IMG/VR virus record: IMGVR_UViG_3300028581_000028
Coordinates: 1-64,000 of that record
From: a virus
Strand: one strand, 5' to 3'
Length of the DNA: 64,000 nt
Part shown: in pieces, positions 32,401-40,608 of the stretch
Numbering within the stretch: the stretch's first letter is position 1
How the letters are laid out: every line of letters starts with the position of its first letter
Translations under genes and position numbers: made by a program
Notes under the pieces: generated by a model
Seen by the model: only the letters and a program-made list of their open reading frames with translations
What the model was told of the DNA's origin: nothing
Database searches by the model: none

Positions 32401-33068
32401 GAATCGGCTGATAATAACGCTGATTTTTCGCCAACGTAAAAGTATCTTAACTTATTAATGGAATCGGGGATAAGCCCTCCATCTGGATTCCTTACCGCCA
32501 TTAATATTTTACTTACACACTCGCCATAAAACGATTTTCCAGTTTTTGTTTTGTGAAAATGGTCAAGGTTATCGGCAATTGCAATAACTGGAGTCATTAC
32601 ATATTCGGGGATATAAAGAAAGCGGTTTAACGCATCTATGTAGTTATCCCGACTATAAATATTGAATATATTATTGAATGTAGTTTCTTGAAGTTTGCGG
32701 TTTATGTTTTGTAAGTCGGTTTTTTTAGCCTCCAAAAAAAATTCGATCAGTTTCTTTTTATGTGCCTCACTTGTTTTGCCATAATAGTAATCCAGTAACC
32801 GATAAAACAATGTGTTTTGAGTGTCAAATGTCGATTGAAAATAGCCTAATGAATAATAAACCCCGTCTTTGTTATAAGGGTTGTTTTTATAAATACTCAT
32901 CAATATTCTTGGTACGATTGCGATGTTTTTAATATCGGTAATTCTGCTTGTTGTATCATCGTACCAGTAAAAAAATGAAATATAATTGCCTTCTTCCAAA
33001 TTCTTAAATTCGGCTGGTAAAAACGCACCTATTTCTGTATTTAAAAGGTCTTGTATGGTGATTTTCAT
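29481..33068 (-). CDS. Large polyvalent protein with several HExxH-like motifs
   Basis: A 1195-residue protein. HEVQH at 383-387, in VLLHEVQHAIQ, is a zincin-type motif also seen in polyvalent proteins of phages. HELGH at 637-641 (PLLHELGHIIADLIG) is a second metallopeptidase motif. KHELTEFE at about 920-927 lacks the second His. Linkers rich in Pro, Glu and Lys separate the domains. A C-terminal basic helical domain ends the chain. Such proteins are often injected with the genome and act early in the host; that role is inferred. Confidence 0.75.
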   Translation of the reverse strand: MKITIQDLLNTEIGAFLPAEFKNLEEGNYISFFYWYDDTTSRITDIKNIAIVPRILMSIYKNNPYNKDGVYYSLGYFQSTFDTQNTLFYRLLDYYYGKTSEAHKKKLIEFFLEAKKTDLQNINRKLQETTFNNIFNIYSRDNYIDALNRFLYIPEYVMTPVIAIADNLDHFHKTKTGKSFYGECVSKILMAVRNPDGGLIPDSINKLRYFYVGEKSALLSADSQLQEAKDMYRNKLSISDIYAKTGWYFNRFDYKWRKPILDADMTIPSYDTPNVYFKHGSRFDVNDNPTKIYNILKLVPTKDAGKLATKLMEEYLKLGWDTYLSDILQHPTLYKHYPKLFNLPIFFATTDSKMYSFYYNPELNYIMIFGNPKLYDLKTVLLHEVQHAIQRIEGFGTGGNQFLAKMIQAIGGENIKKYFYVLKNIIDIYTRNAKSGGLYSAEKYNVILEDCFAKFGQMAVELMYKPDNDKAYYENTKMVVDGLMELHLNANMMVVLKKLDNAKLDSLNKYFGDVMLKQMDTVFGYMRDAGVIANRMLGQGYTEQQVSNIFFNTYEALLGEVESREVQKSSKSEVELAGYLLPMTSESIDDDKVSVIFDDFELDGIPTNKPDGAIELAEDGKYTIHLFESTTPEPLLHELGHIIADLIGRPAINDAIAVGIDPNTIKELGGVEEVFCKLFLCYLVKQKFSEDLNYDITVDRKLMDKNIEIVNTALDKIFFPKENKEEDTQFLNMLIFVKKLNDLTDAVPPTPEKPTKKPEQKPSEASAQSEKDGEPEENAEGKWYTANQLRNYLKEYYGVVTQADGGFTYGGKTYSNLKELAEQVGFEYIPDKNKWFVEVLKTKTPKPEDGLNTVLIKVVPIRNKKVYIYSVNRNYVNLKHYPDFTMGGHHFVSSDYEFIPKNEIWIDQDLDAVGREATIKHELTEFELMVYENMSYEEAHKIALKTEVPILKKGVKGTDKPAETKPETSGASTDKNKEKALTRIAELEVVLATGREGNKFVSKEYYEDVRRAVNKLRAKNGLPPTEVVRKKATPSDKPKPTKDSPEHIEKLIKKASKISIADLLKQFGIDNRDSVYKQAKRSTVFATDREAMTDDKRLGERLRRLWVFTQIYRKLKTSTKNEYIRDYMSDDDRASRNGEREYTMSSFNNYTVKIKEGKNIIGELSGGDYTNFTINSVEPYYNTFKLIREKMESKK

Positions 33069-33069
33069 A

Positions 33070-33393
33070 TTATACTATACTTGCCAATATTTGTAAATCG
33101 TTAAAAAACCCAACGTAGCACCCTTGCTTTGATTCAAAGTCTGGGGATAATTCACCAGTATTTACATCAAAAGCATAAAGTCCGTATCGTTTATCCGATA
33201 TTGAATAATTATGATAAGTCAATACTTGTGATACAACAAAAACATAATTTTTTATCTTATCGTTCACCCCTAATTCGTAATTACTTTCGACCTTATACGT
33301 TCCCTTCTCTGGAAGAGGTTTCAAGGATTCTTGTAAGTTTTTATCAAGGATATAATCGATAATTTTGTCCCTTATTTCTTTTTTAATTTCCAT
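33070..33393 (-). CDS. Hypothetical small protein
   Basis: A 107-residue protein with mixed alpha/beta character (KIKNYVFVVSQVLTYHNYSI, YGLYAFDVNTGELSPDFESK). It has no membrane segment. It lies 2 nt from the 1195-residue gene and 6 nt from the VWA-like gene, so it belongs to the same transcript and may be an accessory of either. No family is recognised. Confidence 0.65.
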   Translation of the reverse strand: MEIKKEIRDKIIDYILDKNLQESLKPLPEKGTYKVESNYELGVNDKIKNYVFVVSQVLTYHNYSISDKRYGLYAFDVNTGELSPDFESKQGCYVGFFNDLQILASIV

Positions 33394-33399
33394 ATTTTT

Positions 33400-34656
33400 T
33401 TATCTGTATTTGGAACAATCAATATCTTGTCTTTTTGGTTCTTCGCTTGGATCGGGAGGTAAAAACTCGTAGCCCATTTTAGCCAAGATCTCTTTATTTT
33501 TAGTTTCGGCATTACAGATGATCCTTTTGAGTTCGTTTTTAGAGTCCTCAATAGATTTGATCTCCGCACCTCCTAAGAAATAATAAAGCGTATCTTTTTC
33601 TGTTTCAAGATTCCCTTTTTTCTGCTCTCGATATAATGTTTTTTCAAAAGTCTGTTTACTTGGCATACTTCCTAAACTGGTATCATACTCATCATCGAAT
33701 AAGTATTGTTGTGCCATATAGTAACTAAATTGCCTTATTCTGAAAAAACTCGGATCGGCTAAAACGTAAAGCAGACTCAAACTATCCATTGTTTCTGTAT
33801 AGTCTTTTACGTCCATAATATTAAAACGATGTCCGTATTGGCGACTGCCATCGAATTTTAAATTAGAGTTGCTTAATCCAATACAAGCAGTTAAGCGTAC
33901 CGAATACCCTACCGACTCCAAAAAGTTAGCACATATTACTGCAGTAACCCCAGCCCAATAGGTTTTTTCTCCCCAGTTTTGCCCGACTAAAATAAATAGC
34001 CTTACTGCCCGATTCGGTCTTGGAAGTTTTTCTTTAAACAAAAACGACTTTTTATTGCTACTGTTAAACTGTTTAACCCCATCCTCTTCCAGTATGGTTA
34101 AGACCGCCTCACTGCCATCAAGATTTAACTTAAATAACAACTGCCCTTCTTTATTTGTCTTTTGTTTTTTATCAGCATCAAATACCTCAACACCCTCACC
34201 CAGACCAAAATATCTATCGTGTTTTTTACTATACAATGCTGGAGTTTCATCCACTTGCATCATTGCACGTTCAAAACTAAACACTCCGATCTCTTTATCC
34301 GTTGGCTTAATAACTTCCTTTGGGATAATACCTTGCGATACCTTTTCCAGCATATTTAAGTAAGGAGATAATTCTAAATAAGCCATATTGTACAAAGGCA
34401 TATTCATAAAATATTTCCTTGCCATTGCTTCTTCGTAGTCTGTTGGCAAAGGCTCTCCGTATGCTATAATATTGGAAGCGGTAGCACCAGCCCTTAAACT
34501 GTTATTAACAGAATTAGGACGACTTTTGATATACGATCCATAACTGGAACGCTGGGTGTCGGCTTTTGCTTTTTCGCAAATCTTATCCCAGTAGTTACAG
34601 TAATCGTGTACTCCCTTAAATTTGATTATCGTTCCTTTTACACTATAGGATGCCAT
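33400..34656 (-). CDS. VWA-like (DUF7192-type) partner of the MoxR ATPase
   Basis: A 418-residue protein. The central region (about 225-330) has VRLFILVGQNWGEKTYWAG, then AVICANFLESVGYSVRL. This is the layout of VWA-like phage proteins (a beta strand, a loop with small residues, then a helix and strand). The canonical MIDAS DxSxS is not visible, so metal binding is doubtful. It directly follows the MoxR-type ATPase gene (31 nt). MoxR ATPases work with VWA proteins as remodelling pairs, which supports the assignment. Confidence 0.6.
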   Translation of the reverse strand: MASYSVKGTIIKFKGVHDYCNYWDKICEKAKADTQRSSYGSYIKSRPNSVNNSLRAGATASNIIAYGEPLPTDYEEAMARKYFMNMPLYNMAYLELSPYLNMLEKVSQGIIPKEVIKPTDKEIGVFSFERAMMQVDETPALYSKKHDRYFGLGEGVEVFDADKKQKTNKEGQLLFKLNLDGSEAVLTILEEDGVKQFNSSNKKSFLFKEKLPRPNRAVRLFILVGQNWGEKTYWAGVTAVICANFLESVGYSVRLTACIGLSNSNLKFDGSRQYGHRFNIMDVKDYTETMDSLSLLYVLADPSFFRIRQFSYYMAQQYLFDDEYDTSLGSMPSKQTFEKTLYREQKKGNLETEKDTLYYFLGGAEIKSIEDSKNELKRIICNAETKNKEILAKMGYEFLPPDPSEEPKRQDIDCSKYR

Positions 34657-34687
34657 TTTTTCGAGTATTTATTTTGTAAACCGTAGC

Positions 34688-35992
34688 TTACGATTGAGCT
34701 TCTGCTTTAGTTTCTTTTTTCACTTTAACACCCTTGTAGTCGATTCCTCTAAGCCTTACAATATCGGCATTAAATTGCGACACGGATGTTTTTTCAGCCT
34801 CGCCCAATATAGTAGCTAAATTAACCATATTATCGCCCTCAAGCGATTTAAACTGGGCTGTATTTTTAAGGTTTGTAGCTCGATCTTTTGCTAAATCATC
34901 AACAAAAGACATAATGCTATCTTTTAATGTTTTACCACCAACAAAGCCTTGTCTTGGATCGGGATCAGTTCCTACTGGAGCAAAAGCCAATGGGCTTCTT
35001 AGTTTACGAAGCATTTGCATTTCGTAAACACGGTTAAAGTTTAACATTGATCGGATAGTGATTGCCTCAACGCTATCTTCCGTTTTCTGTAAAAAGTCTC
35101 TCAACCCTTGACTGATGTTATAAACTGCCTTGTATGTAAGCGAGTATTCGAGTACTCTATCTTCCTTAATTTCGTAAAAGCTTCCAACAAAACGGTCAAC
35201 CAGCGAGTAGTCTTGTCTGTTATTTCCAGAGAAGTTACCGCTTGTTGTTTTCATATTGGTATTCCCAGCACCTATAACCATAAAGTCTGGATGTTTTGGG
35301 ATCGCCTCACCTCTTCCAGAGGTTAAAATAGCACCCTCATCTGCCGACATTGATAAGGCATCGTTTAAAAGACCAGCAGTATTTGGATCAAGTTTTGGCA
35401 ATTCATCGATAATAAATACTGCACCGTATTTCCACGCCAACTCCATCTGCCCCTCTGTATAACCTCGTATGCTAAAACCACCAACGATTTGCATCGGAGA
35501 TGTCCATTGGCTACAGTTCAAAATATAGTACGGAGGAATTGGCTGGTTTGGATTTGGCGATTTGGAATCGGTTTTTTTATTGGCTTGATATGATCTATTA
35601 CAATCCTTTGGATCGCCCAGTAAATATTTTGCGACATTTTTTGCCATTACTGTTTTACCAGTTCCAGCCTTGCCCCAGAGGTAAACATTATTTTTAAGTA
35701 GCAAGTCATCGCATATTTGCTTAAACACTCCTTGATTAGTGTTTATTTTACTATCGCAACTGCCTTGTTCCCCTTGTTTCATTGGGTTTTTTGGGATATT
35801 GGAACTTTGCGTTGTCCCAGTTGCAGAAGTCTCTCCTTTTGCCATAATTAAAGTTTTAAGATTTGTATCTAAATTTTCATATTTTACTTCTTTGTTGGCT
35901 AATTCTTTTTGAATAGCCTTGCTGATTAATTCTTGTTGAGTGATGTGTTCACTTTTCAACTCATCCAACAATTCTTTTACTGCGTCTGCCAT
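34688..35992 (-). CDS. MoxR-type AAA+ ATPase
   Basis: A 434-residue AAA+ protein. Walker A is GKAGTGKT at 107-114. Walker B is AVFIIDE at 191-197. Sensor 1 is Asn244 in GAGNTN. An insertion with PMQIVGGFSIRGYTEGQ at 166-182 resembles the MoxR helix-2 insert, and LVDRF supplies a possible arginine finger. The N-terminal 80 residues are a helical/disordered leader. It probably remodels protein complexes with the downstream VWA-like protein. Co-transcription with the SBNO helicase gene is likely. Confidence 0.85.
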   Translation of the reverse strand: MADAVKELLDELKSEHITQQELISKAIQKELANKEVKYENLDTNLKTLIMAKGETSATGTTQSSNIPKNPMKQGEQGSCDSKINTNQGVFKQICDDLLLKNNVYLWGKAGTGKTVMAKNVAKYLLGDPKDCNRSYQANKKTDSKSPNPNQPIPPYYILNCSQWTSPMQIVGGFSIRGYTEGQMELAWKYGAVFIIDELPKLDPNTAGLLNDALSMSADEGAILTSGRGEAIPKHPDFMVIGAGNTNMKTTSGNFSGNNRQDYSLVDRFVGSFYEIKEDRVLEYSLTYKAVYNISQGLRDFLQKTEDSVEAITIRSMLNFNRVYEMQMLRKLRSPLAFAPVGTDPDPRQGFVGGKTLKDSIMSFVDDLAKDRATNLKNTAQFKSLEGDNMVNLATILGEAEKTSVSQFNADIVRLRGIDYKGVKVKKETKAEAQS

Positions 35993-36002
35993 ATTACTGT
36001 TT

Positions 36003-39000
36003 TTATAATGATTTTAATTTAATTATAAAGTCTTGTGCGGTGTCCCAATTTAAAGGAATTTTCACTTTTTCCCGTTCCTCTTTGCTGGATGTTTTTACTT
36101 GCTTATCATCGCCATTATCATCGCCATCTTCATCGCTTGGTTTAGAGGCTTTATCAATGTTTTCGGCAATAACTTGACCAGCATAATAGGAGTCAACCAG
36201 TCCGATTGCATAACTTGGCGACACCCCAATGGTTTCTTGGGCTAAAGATTCGATGCCAATATAATCATCACCCAGCTCTTTAACCTTATTTATAAAATCA
36301 ATTTTAACCGCTTCGTCCCCAATAGTATTAAGGATGTTTACTACCGCTTTCCTTTCGGTAATATTTGCTGGTACTAAATTAAATAAGCTACATTGTATAA
36401 CAGATAAAGCGAACCTTAACGATATCATCCCATATTCGTTTTCTGGCACTTCTCTAAAGCTGTTATCGATATAATCTGGGGGAGTATTTTCTCCAAATGG
36501 TAATAATGGGTAGTAGTCGTAAATTCCCTCTTCTGATTTTTGTTCATCCTTAAACTCGTACATATCCCTACCCTTGTAGATAATATAGTCGTTATCGCCA
36601 TCTTTTGATTTAATTTCCATTAACACCTTAAACTCAGCATTAAAATAGTTTAGCAAAGACTTAAGTTGTTGTGTTGATGTGGAATCTATATTAAAGGTCA
36701 AAAATTTCATTTTAAAGAAATATTTTGGCGATCCAGCAGATAACATATCAACGGTGCGGTAAATTAACTTACCCTTTTTACCGATTATATTTTCAATTGC
36801 CTCAGATATTTCGGTTGTGAGATAATCAGACAAGTATAATTTATTGGGCTTTTTTAATTCTTTGTCTTTTCCTACTGTATAAATCCCAGTACAGAGGTTA
36901 AAACTTATTGCACCATTTTCATCTCTTAAAAAGCCTTCGTTTTTAGATGGCAACCATATCCATTTTAGTTTTTCAATCGCCATTAACTGCTCTATAAATC
37001 TTTCGCTGTTTATAGCCCCGAAAACTGGAGTAAATCCATCGGACACCTCAATATATTTACCCATCCATAACTTGATCCCAGTTTCAACCGTACCAGCAAT
37101 GGTCGAGTATTTAATTAGCCTCTTTTTACGTTTATAATTTGCGTTACCGCTAAACATATCTCCAGTAACCTCAAATGCTTTAAATAGCTCCCCAGTAAGT
37201 ACTCGCATCCTATCTCTTTCGTCTGACTTCTGGATTTCCCAAGCCTTTGCCATTGCATCTTCCTTCTGCGATATGCTTCCGCCCATTATCCAGTCGATAA
37301 TATTTTGGTACTGGGAAGTTAGAGTCATTTTTAAATGAGGTCGTATTTTAGACAAGGATGCGATTTCAATCTCAAGGTTCATTGGCGAAAACTTGTTATC
37401 ACTTTTACTTAGCGATTTAATACCAACAACAACTCCAACCCCGTACTGAATACTTTTTCGTTTAGTGTCCGACTCCCAAGCCCCATCCTCAAGAATATCA
37501 ATATCAAAAGGCACTTGTACTGGTCTGTTTGGGTAGAACCAGATCAGCGTATTTTTTATTTTCGCAAATTTCAATGTTGCTTTACTTACCGCATCGGCAA
37601 TTAATTGGCGATGATTGGCGATAATCTCTTGTTTTTCATCATCTGATTCTGCGTTGGATGTATCAGCCTCTCCAAAAGATTTGGCTATACTAATCAACCT
37701 TTCGTCAACGTATTTGCCAAAATCGTAAATTAAATTATTATGATTTGCCCTATGATCTTTCGATCCAGCGATCAAATCTTTTGCGTCACTAAGCTCCTCT
37801 TTACTGTATGGTTTGCCTTTAGGGGTTACCCATTTATCCTCAATAAATACAGACTTAGTAAATTGATTTTCGTTATTGCCTCTGAATAAAACTTTTTTGT
37901 TTCTGGTCGATGCGTTAATATCTTCCATCGATGTTTCCAAATCCCAATCATCCGCCTCAATAAAGCGTTTTTTAAGTTTTACATAATAAGCGTTCATCCT
38001 ATCGTAAAAACTCTCTTGATTGGCTATTTTCTTTGTTTCATCTTTTTCGTTAAGATCTCCGCAAGGCAATTTCTCCAGTTCACGCAAGTAATTTTCAAAC
38101 TTTTTATCTTTACTTCCGCCCTTTTCATACCAGTCGTTATTTTCATCCAGTATAGCTTTATAGCCCTCGTTACCAGCTTCCTCTAAAAACTCGATTAATG
38201 CTATGTAACCGTATTTATTTGCCATATCCTCAATCTCGTTGCCCTCAATATCGAGTATTTGAGATGCCTTCTCGGATTGTCTTACGTTCCCAGTAGTATT
38301 TGCGTCCAATGACCGCAGTTTTCTACGCAACATCATCAGCTTTCTAATCTCGCTTGGGATCGTTGATACAACGTACATATAGGATGGGTTGTTTACTTGA
38401 CCAGTTCTATTGATCCTACCCCATTTTTGCACTTCGGTAGCTACATCAAGCTCAACTTGATGAATTACCATTACTCTTGGTCTTTTATCGATATAATCAA
38501 GCTTCGAGTGAAGTGATATCCCAGTACTTCCAGCAGTATTTAAAATAATAACATCGGATTTTCCAGCGTTAAACCTTGCGGTTTTATCTGTAGCCGATTC
38601 CTTTTTAATCGAAACTATCTCAAAACGTCCATCTGGATCGGGTATTGTTTTATTACCATCAGCATCAACGAGCTTTAATGGGATTATCGCCATACTTCGT
38701 TTTGTCACCTCCTCAACGATAAACTTCTTTTCTTTGGTGTATTTATCGTCCCAGCTTTCACGGTAGGCATTTTCTATTTTTTGCACCATCGCATCAAGCG
38801 GTGATAACGGTAAACCAGATGTTGCCCTTTTCATTTGTGCTACCTTTTCGGCATACAAAACTCCGTTATCAGCGTAGTCTTCATCTTTAATGATTGCCCG
38901 TGCTATAACGATCTCTTTTCGTGCAGTGTTTACTGGCTTAAATGTAAGTTTACCGCCATTTAAACTCTCAATAATATTGATAAGTGTTTTTGCGTAGTCG

Positions 39001-40607
39001 TTATCTTGTTTTGATATAATATCCCCGATTTTATATCCCAGAGTTTTAAGCCCAGCCTCTGCAGTATTTCTTACCGCAACTACTGGCTTGTAGTTTGTGT
39101 GCATCTGGTACTTGCGATTCCCCTCTTGGCAATCGATCATTATCGGGTTGCCCTTTTCGTCTTCACGCTTTCTCATAACATCAATAACAGTATCGGCAAC
39201 AAACTCCGTTTTGATCGCAAACAATAAGTTTTCAATCCATTGGAATCTGTTTTTAAGGATGTTGGTCGTGTTAAACGTGAAAGTATAGTTGTTTTTATTT
39301 CTTTCGTACCATTTTGCCTTTTGATCCTCTTTGGTTGGCTTTGTATCCCATTTTTTTACAAGCTCTACCTTGTGTTCTAAGCAATATCTTTCTAAGGCAT
39401 TGCTTACCGCTTTTTTGTATAGTTTGCTATTGGCAAAGCTATCGATTACGTTATACAATGCCATAATATCATCGTACATCGCAAAGTCTTTTGGCTTATC
39501 GGATAAAGGCATATAACGATAATCGACCTTTAACGTAGATAAATCCCTTCCTCTTCTGATCATCTGCCCAGATTTAACAAGCAAGGATGCGATATATTCT
39601 TGTATAGCCTCACCATTTTCGGCAACCGCATCAGTAATTGTTTGAGGTCTGATTTTACTATCTGCGATATCGGTCTTTGGGATATATAACATCATTGATT
39701 TCGGCACTTTCGCATAAGTAGCCGATGCGAACATAACTCCGCTTGATAATGCTATAAGTTCAGATAAGTTAATGGCAATATTTCCATCCCCAGCACCTTT
39801 GTGACTTTCGTCCAGTACAAAAATACTGTTAGGGGCGAGTGCCTTTAACATTTCATATTTTGCAATTGCGTTGGTGTTTTTTGGGTTGTCAACGTCTTGC
39901 GATAACTGGCTATAAGTAAGTAAAATGATATCGAAATCTTTTGGCATCTCGTTCTTTTTACAAAACTCAACCGTTTTTTTGGTGTCGAAAGGTTCAAATA
40001 AGGTTATTGTTTGCTCCCCTATTGTTTTTTGTACGATGCCATCATCGTTAAAAATAAACGGGTTTGGTAACTCGTTATCGCTTTCTGCTGGTGCGATTCC
40101 GCTAAAGCCTCCAATATCCCAAAAGTCTCTATAAATATCAGAAAATAAATGCGATCCAATAGTCATAAATATTGGGTTTTTTTTGATATGGTACGCATAT
40201 CTAAGGATTCCAGCGACCACTCTTCCCTTGCCAATTCCAGCCATATCACCTAAGATAAAGCCTTTTCCGTTCTCGATCTGGGTTATTGCCAGAGCTATTG
40301 CGTCCACTTGTTCAGATGAAAAGGCTTGGCACACCATAATACGTGAGTTATAGCCTAATTTAACCCTCACAAATTCTGCAGTATCAATACCGTTGCCTCT
40401 GAATTTATTTAATGCTTCTACGGTCTCGTAGGATAATTTTGCTGGGATAACCGCACCAATTGGGATACAAGATGATGCCGATTGATAAGGCATATAGTTA
40501 CGGTCTTCTTTTACCGCCTTCAGAATATCTTTGGCTTGGTTTTGATCGCCTTCCATTATTTCTGTTCCCTCTTTAGAGGTTGTCATAGTTCCTTTAATGT
40601 CTGCCAT
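36003..40607 (-). CDS. Strawberry-notch-type (SBNO) SF2 helicase, large
   Basis: A 1534-residue protein. The N-terminal helicase half has GDMAGIGKG (Walker A-like, 120-128) and DESH at 266-269 (motif II). The second RecA domain has GSTGISLHS (about 696) and VQKWGRINRTGQ (about 728), the motif V and VI region. This pattern is the SBNO family, also known in DarB-like proteins of phages and plasmids. The C-terminal 700 residues are unrecognised. It may modify or protect incoming DNA, or act in replication. The length is typical of polyvalent members. Confidence 0.8.
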   Translation of the reverse strand: MADIKGTMTTSKEGTEIMEGDQNQAKDILKAVKEDRNYMPYQSASSCIPIGAVIPAKLSYETVEALNKFRGNGIDTAEFVRVKLGYNSRIMVCQAFSSEQVDAIALAITQIENGKGFILGDMAGIGKGRVVAGILRYAYHIKKNPIFMTIGSHLFSDIYRDFWDIGGFSGIAPAESDNELPNPFIFNDDGIVQKTIGEQTITLFEPFDTKKTVEFCKKNEMPKDFDIILLTYSQLSQDVDNPKNTNAIAKYEMLKALAPNSIFVLDESHKGAGDGNIAINLSELIALSSGVMFASATYAKVPKSMMLYIPKTDIADSKIRPQTITDAVAENGEAIQEYIASLLVKSGQMIRRGRDLSTLKVDYRYMPLSDKPKDFAMYDDIMALYNVIDSFANSKLYKKAVSNALERYCLEHKVELVKKWDTKPTKEDQKAKWYERNKNNYTFTFNTTNILKNRFQWIENLLFAIKTEFVADTVIDVMRKREDEKGNPIMIDCQEGNRKYQMHTNYKPVVAVRNTAEAGLKTLGYKIGDIISKQDNDYAKTLINIIESLNGGKLTFKPVNTARKEIVIARAIIKDEDYADNGVLYAEKVAQMKRATSGLPLSPLDAMVQKIENAYRESWDDKYTKEKKFIVEEVTKRSMAIIPLKLVDADGNKTIPDPDGRFEIVSIKKESATDKTARFNAGKSDVIILNTAGSTGISLHSKLDYIDKRPRVMVIHQVELDVATEVQKWGRINRTGQVNNPSYMYVVSTIPSEIRKLMMLRRKLRSLDANTTGNVRQSEKASQILDIEGNEIEDMANKYGYIALIEFLEEAGNEGYKAILDENNDWYEKGGSKDKKFENYLRELEKLPCGDLNEKDETKKIANQESFYDRMNAYYVKLKKRFIEADDWDLETSMEDINASTRNKKVLFRGNNENQFTKSVFIEDKWVTPKGKPYSKEELSDAKDLIAGSKDHRANHNNLIYDFGKYVDERLISIAKSFGEADTSNAESDDEKQEIIANHRQLIADAVSKATLKFAKIKNTLIWFYPNRPVQVPFDIDILEDGAWESDTKRKSIQYGVGVVVGIKSLSKSDNKFSPMNLEIEIASLSKIRPHLKMTLTSQYQNIIDWIMGGSISQKEDAMAKAWEIQKSDERDRMRVLTGELFKAFEVTGDMFSGNANYKRKKRLIKYSTIAGTVETGIKLWMGKYIEVSDGFTPVFGAINSERFIEQLMAIEKLKWIWLPSKNEGFLRDENGAISFNLCTGIYTVGKDKELKKPNKLYLSDYLTTEISEAIENIIGKKGKLIYRTVDMLSAGSPKYFFKMKFLTFNIDSTSTQQLKSLLNYFNAEFKVLMEIKSKDGDNDYIIYKGRDMYEFKDEQKSEEGIYDYYPLLPFGENTPPDYIDNSFREVPENEYGMISLRFALSVIQCSLFNLVPANITERKAVVNILNTIGDEAVKIDFINKVKELGDDYIGIESLAQETIGVSPSYAIGLVDSYYAGQVIAENIDKASKPSDEDGDDNGDDKQVKTSSKEEREKVKIPLNWDTAQDFIIKLKSL

Positions 40608-40608
40608 T

